A stretch of DNA of 64,000 nt, taken from contig NZ_JBBLYU010000001.1 of the NCBI RefSeq assembly GCF_037911135.1, forward strand, positions 1,054,001-1,118,000. Reading direction: 5' to 3'. This DNA comes from Phaeobacter sp. A36a-5a (GTDB lineage Bacteria; Pseudomonadota; Alphaproteobacteria; Rhodobacterales; Rhodobacteraceae). A model generated the notes under the pieces. That model was not told the origin of the DNA and did not search any database. It was given only the letters and a program-made list of their open reading frames with translations. Below are positions 53,202 to 61,421 of the stretch, piece after piece (positions within the stretch are counted from its first letter, which is position 1; each line of letters opens with the position of its first letter). Position numbers and translations under genes: made by a program.

Positions 53202-53939
53202 ATGCTGGAAATCTCTTTGTTCGGAGCGCTTGTTGCGGGGCTATTGTCATTCTTCACGCCCTGCGTGCTGCCCATGGTGCCGTTTTACCTCTCCTATATG
53301 GGGGGGCTTTCCATCGCGGAGCTGCGCAGCGACGGCGAGATCGCTTTGGGCGCGCGGCGGCGCCTTGTGCTGGCGTCGATCTGCTTTGCCGCAGGGGTGA
53401 CCACTGTCTTCGTGCTGATGGGAATGGGAGCCACCGCACTGGGGCAGGTGTTTGGCCAATATATGGATGTGCTGGCCTATGGCGCTGCGGTATTGCTGCT
53501 GGTCTTTGGGCTGCATTTTCTGGGGGTCCTGCGGATTCCACTGCTTTATCGCGAGGCTCGGATCGAAAGCACCGCGCCGCCCGCGACCTTGGCTGGCGCC
53601 TATTTGATGGGATTGGCCTTTGGCTTTGGCTGGACACCCTGCGTGGGGCCGGCCCTGGCCTCGATCCTGATGATTGCCTCTGGCCTTGGCGATATCTGGC
53701 GCGGCGGGCTGCTGTTGCTGGTCTACGGCGCGGCGATGACCGCACCCTTTGTGGTAGCGGCGCTGTTTGCCGGGCCTTTTCTTAGGTTTGTGGCCCGCCA
53801 CCGGTCTGCCTTTGCCTGGGTGGAAAAGGGGATGGGCGTCATGCTCATCATCTTTGCGGTTCTGATCGCCACGGGCAGCGTGCGTTATATTGCCGAGGCT
53901 ATGATCCGGTGGTTCCCGGGTTTTGCAAGTATCGGCTGA
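53202..53939 (+). CDS. soxV: SoxV, CcdA-type thiol-disulfide transporter
   Basis: The 245-residue inner-membrane protein has six helices and passes electrons from cytosolic thioredoxin to periplasmic SoxW and SoxS. The two redox cysteines are Cys21 (FTPCVLPMVPFYLSYMG) and Cys147 (FGWTPCVGPALASIL), each in the CcdA TPC motif. AAGGGG lies about 10 bases before the ATG. It is the first gene of the rightward sox operon; soxW follows after 37 bases. Confidence 0.94.
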   Translation: MLEISLFGALVAGLLSFFTPCVLPMVPFYLSYMGGLSIAELRSDGEIALGARRRLVLASICFAAGVTTVFVLMGMGATALGQVFGQYMDVLAYGAAVLLLVFGLHFLGVLRIPLLYREARIESTAPPATLAGAYLMGLAFGFGWTPCVGPALASILMIASGLGDIWRGGLLLLVYGAAMTAPFVVAALFAGPFLRFVARHRSAFAWVEKGMGVMLIIFAVLIATGSVRYIAEAMIRWFPGFASIG

Positions 53940-53976
53940 GCGGCCCAGAATGGCGGCCGTATTGGGAGGGTAAGAG

Positions 53977-54552
53977 ATGAAACGACTAATGATCGGACTG
54001 TTGTGGCTGCTGTGTGTCGGCTCTGCGGGGGCGGTGGAGCTCGGCGATGATGGCCTGCACAAGACCCCCTGGATGCGCGAGACCTTCAAGGATCTGCGCG
54101 AGGATCTGGACGAGGCCAATGCCGAGGGCAAGCGGCTGGTGCTGTTCTTTGAACAAAGGGGCTGTGTCTATTGTACCAAGATGCACGAGGAGGTGTTCCC
54201 GACACCCGAGGTCGGGTCCTACATCGGCGACAATTTCTTTGTGGTGCAGCTCAATCTATATGGCGATGTCGAAGTGACGGATTTTGACGGTGAAACCCTG
54301 TCGGAGAAGGACATGGCCCGAAAATGGGGCGTTCTGTTTACCCCGACAATGATGTTCCTGCCGCAGGAGGTGCCCGAGATTCCGGCGCCGCAGGCCGCGG
54401 TGGCGATCATGCCCGGTGCCTTTGGGGTCGGCACTACGCTCGATATGTTCACTTGGGTGAACGAAGAGCGCTATTTGCTTGATAACGGAGAAGATTTTCA
54501 ACGTTACCATGCCCGCCGCATCCAGGAACGGAACAACGGCTCCACCGATTGA
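53977..54552 (+). CDS. soxW: SoxW, periplasmic thioredoxin
   Basis: The 191-residue product has a signal peptide (MKRLMIGLLWLLCVGSAGA) and a thioredoxin domain with redox pair Cys63-Val-Tyr-Cys66 (EQRGCVYCTKMHEEV) and the cis-Pro region FTPTMMFLPQE. It takes electrons from SoxV and keeps Sox components reduced. GGGAGG precedes the start. The gap to soxX is 201 bases and carries a SoxR-type palindrome, so soxX can start a separate transcript. Confidence 0.92.
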   Translation: MKRLMIGLLWLLCVGSAGAVELGDDGLHKTPWMRETFKDLREDLDEANAEGKRLVLFFEQRGCVYCTKMHEEVFPTPEVGSYIGDNFFVVQLNLYGDVEVTDFDGETLSEKDMARKWGVLFTPTMMFLPQEVPEIPAPQAAVAIMPGAFGVGTTLDMFTWVNEERYLLDNGEDFQRYHARRIQERNNGSTD

Positions 54553-54650
54553 TACCGGTGATTTGATCGTCTTTGCAGCAAAGATGGCCTTGCCTGCGTG
54601 CTGTCGGGCAGACGAGGCCGGATAGGTTGAACGGTCGAAACGACATAATG

Positions 54651-54670
54651 AAATTCAAATTACTGAATTT
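54651..54670. promoter_or_regulatory. Probable SoxR operator between soxW and soxX
   Basis: AAATTCA (54651-54657) and TGAATTT (54664-54670) form a perfect seven-base inverted repeat with a six-base centre. The site includes ATTCAAATTAC, shared exactly in inverse with the soxS/soxV gap. It lies 84 bases before the soxX start. Both positions are where SoxR binds in related organisms. Confidence 0.65.
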
Positions 54671-54753
54671 GATGTTGCGTTAGCCGGGTGAGGTCGCCTA
54701 GGGTAAACGCCAGCGAAGCACGCCAAAGCGCGTGGGAGCCAATGGGAGGAAAC

Positions 54754-55230
54754 ATGAAGCAAATATCTCTGACACTGGCAGCCTGTCTGGCCGGGACAGT
54801 TGCGTTTGCCGCTGAGATCGCGCCGAAAGAGGTCGCCTATGACGACGACGGCGCTGTTGCCGTATCGCTCAGCGGTGCTGCCGGGGATGCCGCCAGCGGC
54901 GCATTGCTGGTTGGCGACAAATCCAAGGGCAATTGCGTGGCCTGCCATCAGGTGTCCGCGCTGTCGGATGTGCCGTTTCACGGTGAAATCGGCCCTGCGC
55001 TGGATGGTGCCGGCAGCCGCTGGAGCGAGGCGGAGCTGCGCGGTCTGGTGGCCAATGCCAAGATGACATTCGACGGCACGATGATGCCCGCCTTTTACAA
55101 GGTCGATGGCTTCATCCGGCCGGGCGATGCCTACACGGGCGAGGCGGGGACCGAGCCATTGCCGCCGATCCTGACCGCCCAGGAAATCGAAGATGTGGTC
55201 GCATTCCTTGCGACCCTGAAAGAAGACTGA
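54754..55230 (+). CDS. soxX: SoxX, c-type cytochrome subunit of SoxXA
   Basis: The 158-residue product has a signal peptide (LTLAACLAGTVAFAAE) and one haem site CVACH at 61-65 in KGNCVACHQVSAL; the distal Met is probably in TFDGTMMPAFYK. With SoxA it couples thiosulfate oxidatively to the Cys of SoxY and passes electrons on. GGGAGG lies 5 bases before the ATG. soxY follows after 49 bases. Confidence 0.95.
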   Translation: MKQISLTLAACLAGTVAFAAEIAPKEVAYDDDGAVAVSLSGAAGDAASGALLVGDKSKGNCVACHQVSALSDVPFHGEIGPALDGAGSRWSEAELRGLVANAKMTFDGTMMPAFYKVDGFIRPGDAYTGEAGTEPLPPILTAQEIEDVVAFLATLKED

Positions 55231-55279
55231 CGCAAAGGACCGGGATCTTTTGCGCCATCAACGTCAAAGGAGACATACG

Positions 55280-55696
55280 ATGGAGTTCTCACGTCGCGAC
55301 ACACTTGGCCTTGGCCTTGGGGCCGCTGCCCTGACCATGCTGCCCCTGCGTGTCGTTGCTGCAGCCGAGGATCGGATTGCAGAGTTCACGGGTGGCGCTG
55401 ATATGGCTGACACCGGCCTGACACTGACCGCGCCCGAAATCGCCGAAAACGGCAATACCGTACCGATCGAGGTCGATGCGCCCGGTGCTTCGGCCATCAT
55501 GATCCTGGCGACCGGCAACCCGACCCCGGGCGTCGCGACCTTTACCTTTGGTCCGTTGGCTGCCAGCCAGTCAGCCGCCACACGGATTCGCCTCGCAGGC
55601 ACGCAAGACATTGTGGCAGTTGCCAAAATGGCCGACGGCAGCTTTGCCAAGGCAAGCGCGACCGTCAAAGTGACCATCGGCGGCTGCGGCGGCTAA
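55280..55696 (+). CDS. soxY: SoxY, sulfur-carrier subunit
   Basis: The 138-residue product has a Tat signal (FSRRDTLGLGLGAAAL) and ends GGCGG with Cys136 on the swinging arm that holds the sulfur intermediates. SoxZ has no signal and is exported as a partner of SoxY. The middle is a beta-sandwich. AAAGGAG precedes the start. soxZ follows after 49 bases. All functions of the Sox cycle meet on this one cysteine. Confidence 0.96.
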   Translation: MEFSRRDTLGLGLGAAALTMLPLRVVAAAEDRIAEFTGGADMADTGLTLTAPEIAENGNTVPIEVDAPGASAIMILATGNPTPGVATFTFGPLAASQSAATRIRLAGTQDIVAVAKMADGSFAKASATVKVTIGGCGG

Positions 55697-55745
55697 GCGC
55701 GACCTGTCCGTCAGGTTCGCCCCATAGATATCAGGAGTTAACGAC

Positions 55746-56075
55746 ATGGCATCCGGTGTAAAACCCCGCGTCAAAGTCCCGAAGAAAGCAGCCGCAGGCG
55801 AAGCGGTGACCATCAAGACGCTGATCAGCCACAACATGGAAAGCGGTCAGCGCAAGGACAAGGAAGGCAACGTCATTCCGCGGTCGATCATCAATCGCTT
55901 TACCTGCGAGTTCAACGGTCAGTCCGTTGTTGATGTGGCCATGGAACCCGCCATTTCCACCAACCCTTACTTCCAGTTCGACGCCACCGTCCCCGAGGCG
56001 GGTGAATTCGTCTTCACCTGGTACGACGATGACGGCTCTGTCTACACGGAACAAAAGCCGATCGCGATCGGCTGA
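55746..56075 (+). CDS. soxZ: SoxZ, partner of the sulfur carrier SoxY
   Basis: The 109-residue product has an immunoglobulin-like fold with KPRVKVPKKAAAGEAVTIKT, the ISHNMESGQRKD turn and VFTWYDDDGSVYTEQKP, all SoxZ hallmarks. It has no signal peptide and no Cys at its end; it travels through Tat bound to SoxY and presents the SoxY arm to SoxXA, SoxB and SoxCD. AGGAG precedes the start. soxA follows after 73 bases. Confidence 0.96.
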   Translation: MASGVKPRVKVPKKAAAGEAVTIKTLISHNMESGQRKDKEGNVIPRSIINRFTCEFNGQSVVDVAMEPAISTNPYFQFDATVPEAGEFVFTWYDDDGSVYTEQKPIAIG

Positions 56076-56148
56076 TCCCTTCCGGATCCATAGGCAAACG
56101 TCCTGTCCGGAACGCCGGGCGGGACGACCACCCAAGGGAGGAAACAAG

Positions 56149-57000
56149 ATGAATAATAAGGCAATCACCGCAATTGCCATGGCGCTGGCCTTGCCCGTTA
56201 CCGCCTTTGCCGAGGCGGATGATGATACGCTGGTCGTCAATGACGAGATCGAAATAGTCACCAAGACCGCCGCACCCGCGCATGTTGCTGATGTGCTGGA
56301 CGAGGTGATGTCAGGCTGGCATTTCCGCTCGGATGAGACGCAGGCGCTGCAGATGGATGATTTTGACAACCCTGCAATGGTCTTTGTCGATCAGGCAATG
56401 GACACATGGTCCAAGGTTGAAGGCACCGCGGAGAAATCCTGCGCCTCCTGCCACGACGATGTCGAAGAGAGCATGGTCGGCGTCCGCGCGGTTTACCCCA
56501 AGTGGAACGAGGATGCAGGCGAGATGCGTACCCTCGTCATGCAGATCAACGACTGCCGCGAGAACCAGATGGGCGCGGAGAAGTGGAAATACACCAGCGG
56601 CAAGATGGCGGCCATGGAAGCGCTGATTTCGGTGCAATCGCGCGGGATGCCGGTCAACGTGGCCATTGACGGCCCGGCCCAGTCCACCTGGGAACAGGGC
56701 AAGGAGCTCTACTACACCCGCACCGGTCAGCTAGAACTCTCCTGTGCCAATTGCCATGAAGACAACTATGGCAACATGATCCGCGCCGACCATCTGAGCC
56801 AGGGCCAGATCAATGGCTTCCCGGTCTACCGCTTGAAGAACACTAAGCTGAACACGGCCCATGCGCGGTTCAAAGGCTGCGTGCGTGACACCCGCGCCGA
56901 GACTTACAAACCGGGTTCGGCTGAGTTTGTGGCGCTGGAGCTCTATGTCGCATCGCGTGGCAACGGCCTCTCGGTCGAGGCACCGTCTGTCCGCAACTGA
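56149..57000 (+). CDS. soxA: SoxA, dihaem cytochrome subunit of SoxXA
   Basis: The 283-residue product has a signal peptide (ITAIAMALALPVTAFAE) and two haem sites, CASCH (98-102) and CANCH (199-203). Cys136 (INDCRENQM) and Cys244 (FKGCVRDTRAE) fit the axial cysteine ligands; the second is the cysteine persulfide that attacks thiosulfate. The presence of both sites makes this a dihaem SoxA like that of Rhodovulum and Paracoccus. GGGAGG lies ahead of the ATG. soxB follows after 98 bases. Confidence 0.95.
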   Translation: MNNKAITAIAMALALPVTAFAEADDDTLVVNDEIEIVTKTAAPAHVADVLDEVMSGWHFRSDETQALQMDDFDNPAMVFVDQAMDTWSKVEGTAEKSCASCHDDVEESMVGVRAVYPKWNEDAGEMRTLVMQINDCRENQMGAEKWKYTSGKMAAMEALISVQSRGMPVNVAIDGPAQSTWEQGKELYYTRTGQLELSCANCHEDNYGNMIRADHLSQGQINGFPVYRLKNTKLNTAHARFKGCVRDTRAETYKPGSAEFVALELYVASRGNGLSVEAPSVRN

Positions 57001-57098
57001 TCCGCGTGGCCCCGTGTCAGAGATGATGCGGGGCGCGTTTCCCTCAATATCATTCAAACATGCGAATATATCGTGTGTCTCAGTAGGAAGATGAACCC

Positions 57099-58796
57099 AT
57101 GATCTCGCGGCGTGATTTCTTGCAGGTCTCCATGGCAGCGTCAGCGCTTGTCGGGGCCTCAGGTTTTGGCAGCTGGGCCAGACTGGCAGCGCAGCAGAAG
57201 CTGACACAGGATCAGCTCCTGCAGTTTGACACCTATGGCAACATCAGCCTGATCCATGTCACGGACATTCACGCTCAGCTGAAGCCGATCTATTTTCGTG
57301 AGCCCTCGGTCAATCTTGGGGTTGGTGACAACAAGGGCCATGTTCCGCATATCACCGGCGCGGATTTCCGCAAGGCCTATGGGATCGCCGATGGCAGCCC
57401 CTCAGCTTATGCATTGACCTACAATGATTTTGCGTCGCTTGCGCAGGGCTATGGCCGGGTCGGGGGGCTGGATCGTGTTGCAACAATCATCAATGCCATC
57501 CGCGCCGACCGCCCCGATGCGCTGTTGCTGGATGGCGGCGACACCTGGCATGGCTCCTATACCTGTCATCACACCGAAGGCCAGGACATGGTCAATGTGA
57601 TGAACGCGCTGAAGCCGGATGCGATGACCTTCCACTGGGAGTTCACGCTGGGATCGGACCGGGTGAATGAGATCGTCGAGGGGCTGCCCTTTGCCGCACT
57701 TGGCCAGAATATCTTTGACGCGGAATGGGATGAACCGGCTGAGCTGTTCAAACCTTACAAATTTTTCGAAAGGGGCGGGGCCAAGGTAGCCGTGATCGGT
57801 CAGGCCTTCCCCTATATGCCGATTGCAAACCCCGGCTGGATGTTCCCGGAATACTCCTTTGGGATCCGCGATGAACATATGCAGGAGATGGTCGACGAGG
57901 TACGCGCCGCTGGTGCGGATGTTGTTGTGGTGCTGTCGCACAACGGTTTTGACGTTGACAAGAAAATGGCCGGTGTGGTCAGCGGCATCGACGTGATCCT
58001 GTCCGGCCACACCCATGATGCGCTACCGGAACCGGTTCTTGTTGGTCAGACCCACATTGTTGCGTCTGGGTCCAATGGCAAATTTGTCTCCCGCGTGGAT
58101 CTGGACGTGCGTGACAGCCAGCTGATGGGGCTGCGGCACAAGCTGATCCCGGTGTTTTCGGACGTCATTGCGCCGGATCCGGTGATCAGCCAGCTGATCA
58201 ACGACCAGCGCGCGCCCTATGAGGCAGAGCTGGCCGAGGTGATCGGCCAGACTGATGAGTTGCTCTATCGGCGCGGCAATTTCAACGGCACTTGGGACGA
58301 TCTCATCTGTGACGCGCTGCTGAGCGAGCGTGAGGCCGATATCGCCCTGTCGCCCGGCGTGCGTTGGGGGCCGTCCTTGCTGCCCGGCGATGACATCACC
58401 CGCGAGGATATCTGGAATGTCACGTCGATGAGCTACGGTGCAGCCTATCGCAATGAAATGACAGGCGAATTCCTGAAGGTGGTGATGGAGGACGTGGCCG
58501 ACAACATTTTCAATCCCGACCCTTATTACCAGCAGGGCGGCGACATGGTGCGCGTCGGTGGCATGGGCTACCATATCGACATCACCAAGCCGCAGGGCGA
58601 ACGGATCAGCAATATGACACTGCTGAAGACCGGCGAGGCGATTGACCTGGCCAAGACCTATATCGTTGCCGGCTGGGCCAGCGTGAATGAAGGGACCGAG
58701 GGGCCGCAGATCTGGGATGTGGTCGAAAGCCACATTCGCAAGATGGGCACCGTTACCCTTTCCCCGAACAATTCCGTGCAGGTGTCGGGCGCCTAA
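57099..58796 (+). CDS. soxB: SoxB, sulfate thiohydrolase
   Basis: The 565-residue product has a Tat signal (ISRRDFLQVSMAASAL) and a di-manganese metallophosphatase fold. Metal-site residues include Asp56 and His58 (HVTDIHAQ), Asp145 (LLLDGGDTWHG), HWEFT near 179 and GHTHD near 300. It hydrolyses the terminal sulfonate of SoxY-bound thiosulfate to sulfate. Full length matches the family. The ribosome site is weak (AGGAAG). soxC follows after 76 bases that hold a hairpin. Confidence 0.96.
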   Translation: MISRRDFLQVSMAASALVGASGFGSWARLAAQQKLTQDQLLQFDTYGNISLIHVTDIHAQLKPIYFREPSVNLGVGDNKGHVPHITGADFRKAYGIADGSPSAYALTYNDFASLAQGYGRVGGLDRVATIINAIRADRPDALLLDGGDTWHGSYTCHHTEGQDMVNVMNALKPDAMTFHWEFTLGSDRVNEIVEGLPFAALGQNIFDAEWDEPAELFKPYKFFERGGAKVAVIGQAFPYMPIANPGWMFPEYSFGIRDEHMQEMVDEVRAAGADVVVVLSHNGFDVDKKMAGVVSGIDVILSGHTHDALPEPVLVGQTHIVASGSNGKFVSRVDLDVRDSQLMGLRHKLIPVFSDVIAPDPVISQLINDQRAPYEAELAEVIGQTDELLYRRGNFNGTWDDLICDALLSEREADIALSPGVRWGPSLLPGDDITREDIWNVTSMSYGAAYRNEMTGEFLKVVMEDVADNIFNPDPYYQQGGDMVRVGGMGYHIDITKPQGERISNMTLLKTGEAIDLAKTYIVAGWASVNEGTEGPQIWDVVESHIRKMGTVTLSPNNSVQVSGA

Positions 58797-58828
58797 GCCC
58801 GGCATCCGCCAAAAATTTTTGCGCTGAT

Positions 58829-58850
58829 GAATTCACGAAAGTGAATTTTT
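58829..58850 (+). terminator. Hairpin with T-run between soxB and soxC
   Basis: AATTCAC (58830-58836), loop GAAA, then GTGAATT (58841-58847) form a seven-pair stem, extended by a G-T pair, and TTT follows. The stem ends 8 bases before the soxC ribosome site TAAGGAGG (58856-58863). It may work as a partial terminator or as an mRNA-stability element that sets soxCD lower than soxXYZAB. Confidence 0.5.
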
Positions 58851-58872
58851 CGATGTAAGGAGGCAATCAGAG

Positions 58873-60144
58873 ATGACTGATAAACCGAAGCAAACCAGCC
58901 GGTCGCGTCGCCAGTTTCTGGCCGGTGCTGCGGCGGTTGGGGCAGGGGCAGTAGCGAGCCGTTCTGCTGGCGCTGCGACACCCGACCCGCTGATCATAGA
59001 GGTGCAGGACTGGGCATCCGGTCTTGGCGACGGCGTGGATACCACCCCCTACGGCCTGCCGATCAAATACGAAAGCGACGTGGTCCGGCGCAATGTGGAG
59101 TGGCTGACGGCGGACACCATCAGCTCGATCAACTTCACGCCGATCCACGCGCTGGACGGAACCATCACCCCGCAAGGCTGCGCCTTTGAACGTCATCACT
59201 CCGGCGCGATTGAGCTGCGCAAGGATGACTATCGGCTGATGATCAACGGCCTGGTCGACACGCCTTTGGTGTTTACCTATGCGGATCTGGAACGCTTCCC
59301 GCGCGAAAACCGCGTCTATTTCTGCGAATGTGCTGCGAATTCCGGCATGGAGTGGGCCGGCGCGCAACTCAATGGCGCGCAGTTCACCCATGGCATGATC
59401 CACAACATGGAATATTCCGGTGTCCCGCTGCGCAACCTGCTTGAGGAAGCTGGCGTAAACCCCGCAGGCAAATGGGTTTATGTCGAGGGGGCGGATGCGT
59501 CCTCCAACGGGCGCTCAATCCCGCTGGAGAAGGCGATGGACGACGTGCTGGTCGCCTTCAAGGCCAACGGTGAGGCGCTGCGCAAGGAGCACGGCTATCC
59601 GGTGCGCCTCGTGGTGCCCGGCTGGGAAGGCAATATGTGGGTCAAATGGCTGCGCCGGATCGAGGTCATGGCAGGTCCGGTCGAGAGCCGCGAGGAAACC
59701 TCGAAATACACCGACACGCTGGCCAATGGCATCAGCCGCAAGTGGACCTGGGAGATGGACGCAAAATCCGTTGTGACCAGCCCAAGCCCTCAGGCACCGA
59801 TTACCCATGGCGCCGGGCCGCTGGTGATCACTGGCCTGGCCTGGTCCGGGCGCGGCGCAATCACTGGCGTGGATGTGTCCCTGGATGGCGGCAAGACCTG
59901 GACCGAGGCGCGGCTGGCGGCACCGGGAACGGACAAGGCGCTGACCCGGTTCTATCTGGATATCAACTGGGACGGGTCCGAGATGCTGCTGCAAAGCCGG
60001 GCTCGCGACGCGTCGGGCTATGTGCAGCCAACCAAGGCGCAGCTGCGCGAGGTGCGGGGGCTGAATTCGATTTATCACAACAACGCCATCCAGACCTGGT
60101 GGGTCAAGGCAAACGGGGAGGCGGAAAATGTTGAGGTTTCTTGA
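58873..60144 (+). CDS. soxC: SoxC, molybdenum subunit of sulfane dehydrogenase
   Basis: The 423-residue product has a Tat signal (RSRRQFLAGAAAVGAGAV) and the sulfite-oxidase fold. The molybdenum-ligand Cys is Cys153 in FCECAANSG; the dimerisation domain follows from about 310. SoxC with SoxD oxidises the sulfane sulfur on SoxY by six electrons; its presence means no sulfur globules are needed. TAAGGAGG lies 9 bases ahead of ATG. It overlaps soxD by 17 bases. Confidence 0.95.
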   Translation: MTDKPKQTSRSRRQFLAGAAAVGAGAVASRSAGAATPDPLIIEVQDWASGLGDGVDTTPYGLPIKYESDVVRRNVEWLTADTISSINFTPIHALDGTITPQGCAFERHHSGAIELRKDDYRLMINGLVDTPLVFTYADLERFPRENRVYFCECAANSGMEWAGAQLNGAQFTHGMIHNMEYSGVPLRNLLEEAGVNPAGKWVYVEGADASSNGRSIPLEKAMDDVLVAFKANGEALRKEHGYPVRLVVPGWEGNMWVKWLRRIEVMAGPVESREETSKYTDTLANGISRKWTWEMDAKSVVTSPSPQAPITHGAGPLVITGLAWSGRGAITGVDVSLDGGKTWTEARLAAPGTDKALTRFYLDINWDGSEMLLQSRARDASGYVQPTKAQLREVRGLNSIYHNNAIQTWWVKANGEAENVEVS

Positions 60145-61237
60145 AGTGGTGATGAAGCCCACCGAGGGGAGGCGGATTTTGCTTGCAGCGGCTGTCTTTT
60201 CCACGATGGTCGTGACGCCAGCCGCAGCGGAAAAATTCGGCCTCGGTCGCCCGGCCTTGCCGGAGGAAATCGCGGCCTGGGATCTCGATGTCTCTCCCGA
60301 TGGCACCGGGCTGCCCGAAGGCTCGGGCGATGTCTTCACCGGCGAGGAGGTCTTTGCCGAAAAATGCGCGGTCTGCCACGGCGATTTCGCCGAGGGTGTG
60401 GGCAATTGGCCCAAGCTCGCGGGCGGGCAGGGCACGCTCGACCATGACGATCCGCTGAAAACTGTCGGCAGCTACTGGCCGTATCTCTCGACCACGTGGG
60501 ATTACGTGAACCGTTCCATGCCCTTTGGCGACGCACAATCTCTGACCCCGGATGAGGTCTATGCGATTGTCGCCTATATCCTCTATTCCAACGACCTGGT
60601 CGATGATGAGTTTGTGCTGTCGGACGAAACCTTTGCCGGGGTGCAGCTGCCCAATGCGGATGGCTTCATTCTGGATGACCGGCTGGAAGCGGAAAAACAC
60701 TTCTGGACCGCTTCGCCCTGCATGGAGAGCTGCAAGGATAGCGTCGAGATTACCATGCGCGCCATGGTGCTGGATGTGACGCCGGACGAAACCGATGCCG
60801 CTGAGACACAAGCGGACACGGCAGCCGAACCGGCCGTGCCCGCCGCAGAGGCAGACAGCGCGTCCGTCAAAGAGGCCGTCGCCCCAGAGGCTACCCCAGA
60901 CATCGGTCCAGACCCTGAGCTGGTCGCAAAGGGCGAGAAGACCTTTCGCAAATGCAAATCCTGCCACCAGATCGGCGCGGGCGCGAAATCGAAAACCGGT
61001 CCGATCCTGAACGGAATCATCGGCGCGCCAGCCGCCCATGTTGATGGGTTTCGCTATTCCAAGGCGCTGCTAGCGGCGGCAGAAAATGGGCTGGTCTGGG
61101 ATGAGGCCGCGCTTGCAGCCTTTCTCGCAAATCCGAAGAAATACATGAAAGGGACCAAGATGTCCTTTGCGGGGTTGAAGAAAGACGCCGATATCGAAGC
61201 GGTGATCGCTTATCTGAAGGCCGCAACCGCCGACTGA
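60128..61237 (+). CDS. soxD: SoxD, dihaem cytochrome of sulfane dehydrogenase
   Basis: The 369-residue product has a signal (RRILLAAAVFSTMVVTPAAA) and two haem domains: CAVCH at 80-84 and CKSCH at 276-280, joined by a linker (216-262) rich in Ala, Glu, Thr and Pro. The second domain is a class I cytochrome c with GAGAKSKTGPILNG and MKGTKMSF as Met ligand. The start has GGGGAGG 5 bases upstream, and an ATG 24 bases further in is a weaker choice. It is the last sox gene; soxE, F, G and H do not follow. A strong terminator ends the unit. Confidence 0.94.
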   Translation: MLRFLEVVMKPTEGRRILLAAAVFSTMVVTPAAAEKFGLGRPALPEEIAAWDLDVSPDGTGLPEGSGDVFTGEEVFAEKCAVCHGDFAEGVGNWPKLAGGQGTLDHDDPLKTVGSYWPYLSTTWDYVNRSMPFGDAQSLTPDEVYAIVAYILYSNDLVDDEFVLSDETFAGVQLPNADGFILDDRLEAEKHFWTASPCMESCKDSVEITMRAMVLDVTPDETDAAETQADTAAEPAVPAAEADSASVKEAVAPEATPDIGPDPELVAKGEKTFRKCKSCHQIGAGAKSKTGPILNGIIGAPAAHVDGFRYSKALLAAAENGLVWDEAALAAFLANPKKYMKGTKMSFAGLKKDADIEAVIAYLKAATAD

Positions 61238-61283
61238 CCCCGCCAGCACTCCTCAATGCAGGCGTCAGGCGATGCCTGCCTCC

Positions 61284-61317
61284 CACCACCTCCGCGATGG
61301 CTATCGCGGGGGTGGTT
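61284..61317 (+). terminator. Strong terminator of the sox operon
   Basis: ACCACCTCCGCGAT (61284-61297) pairs over 14 bases with ATCGCGGGGGTGGT (61302-61315), with one G-T pair and a four-base loop, then TTT. It lies 46 bases past the soxD stop. Confidence 0.85.
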
Positions 61318-61421
61318 TGCGTTCCGCCAGAGTTGTGTCGTTCCGCCGCTGTCTGAACACTTGTTTTGCCCAACGTCTTCAGATACTCACGCCGATTCTT
61401 TCTCAGCGACAGGTGTCAGAC

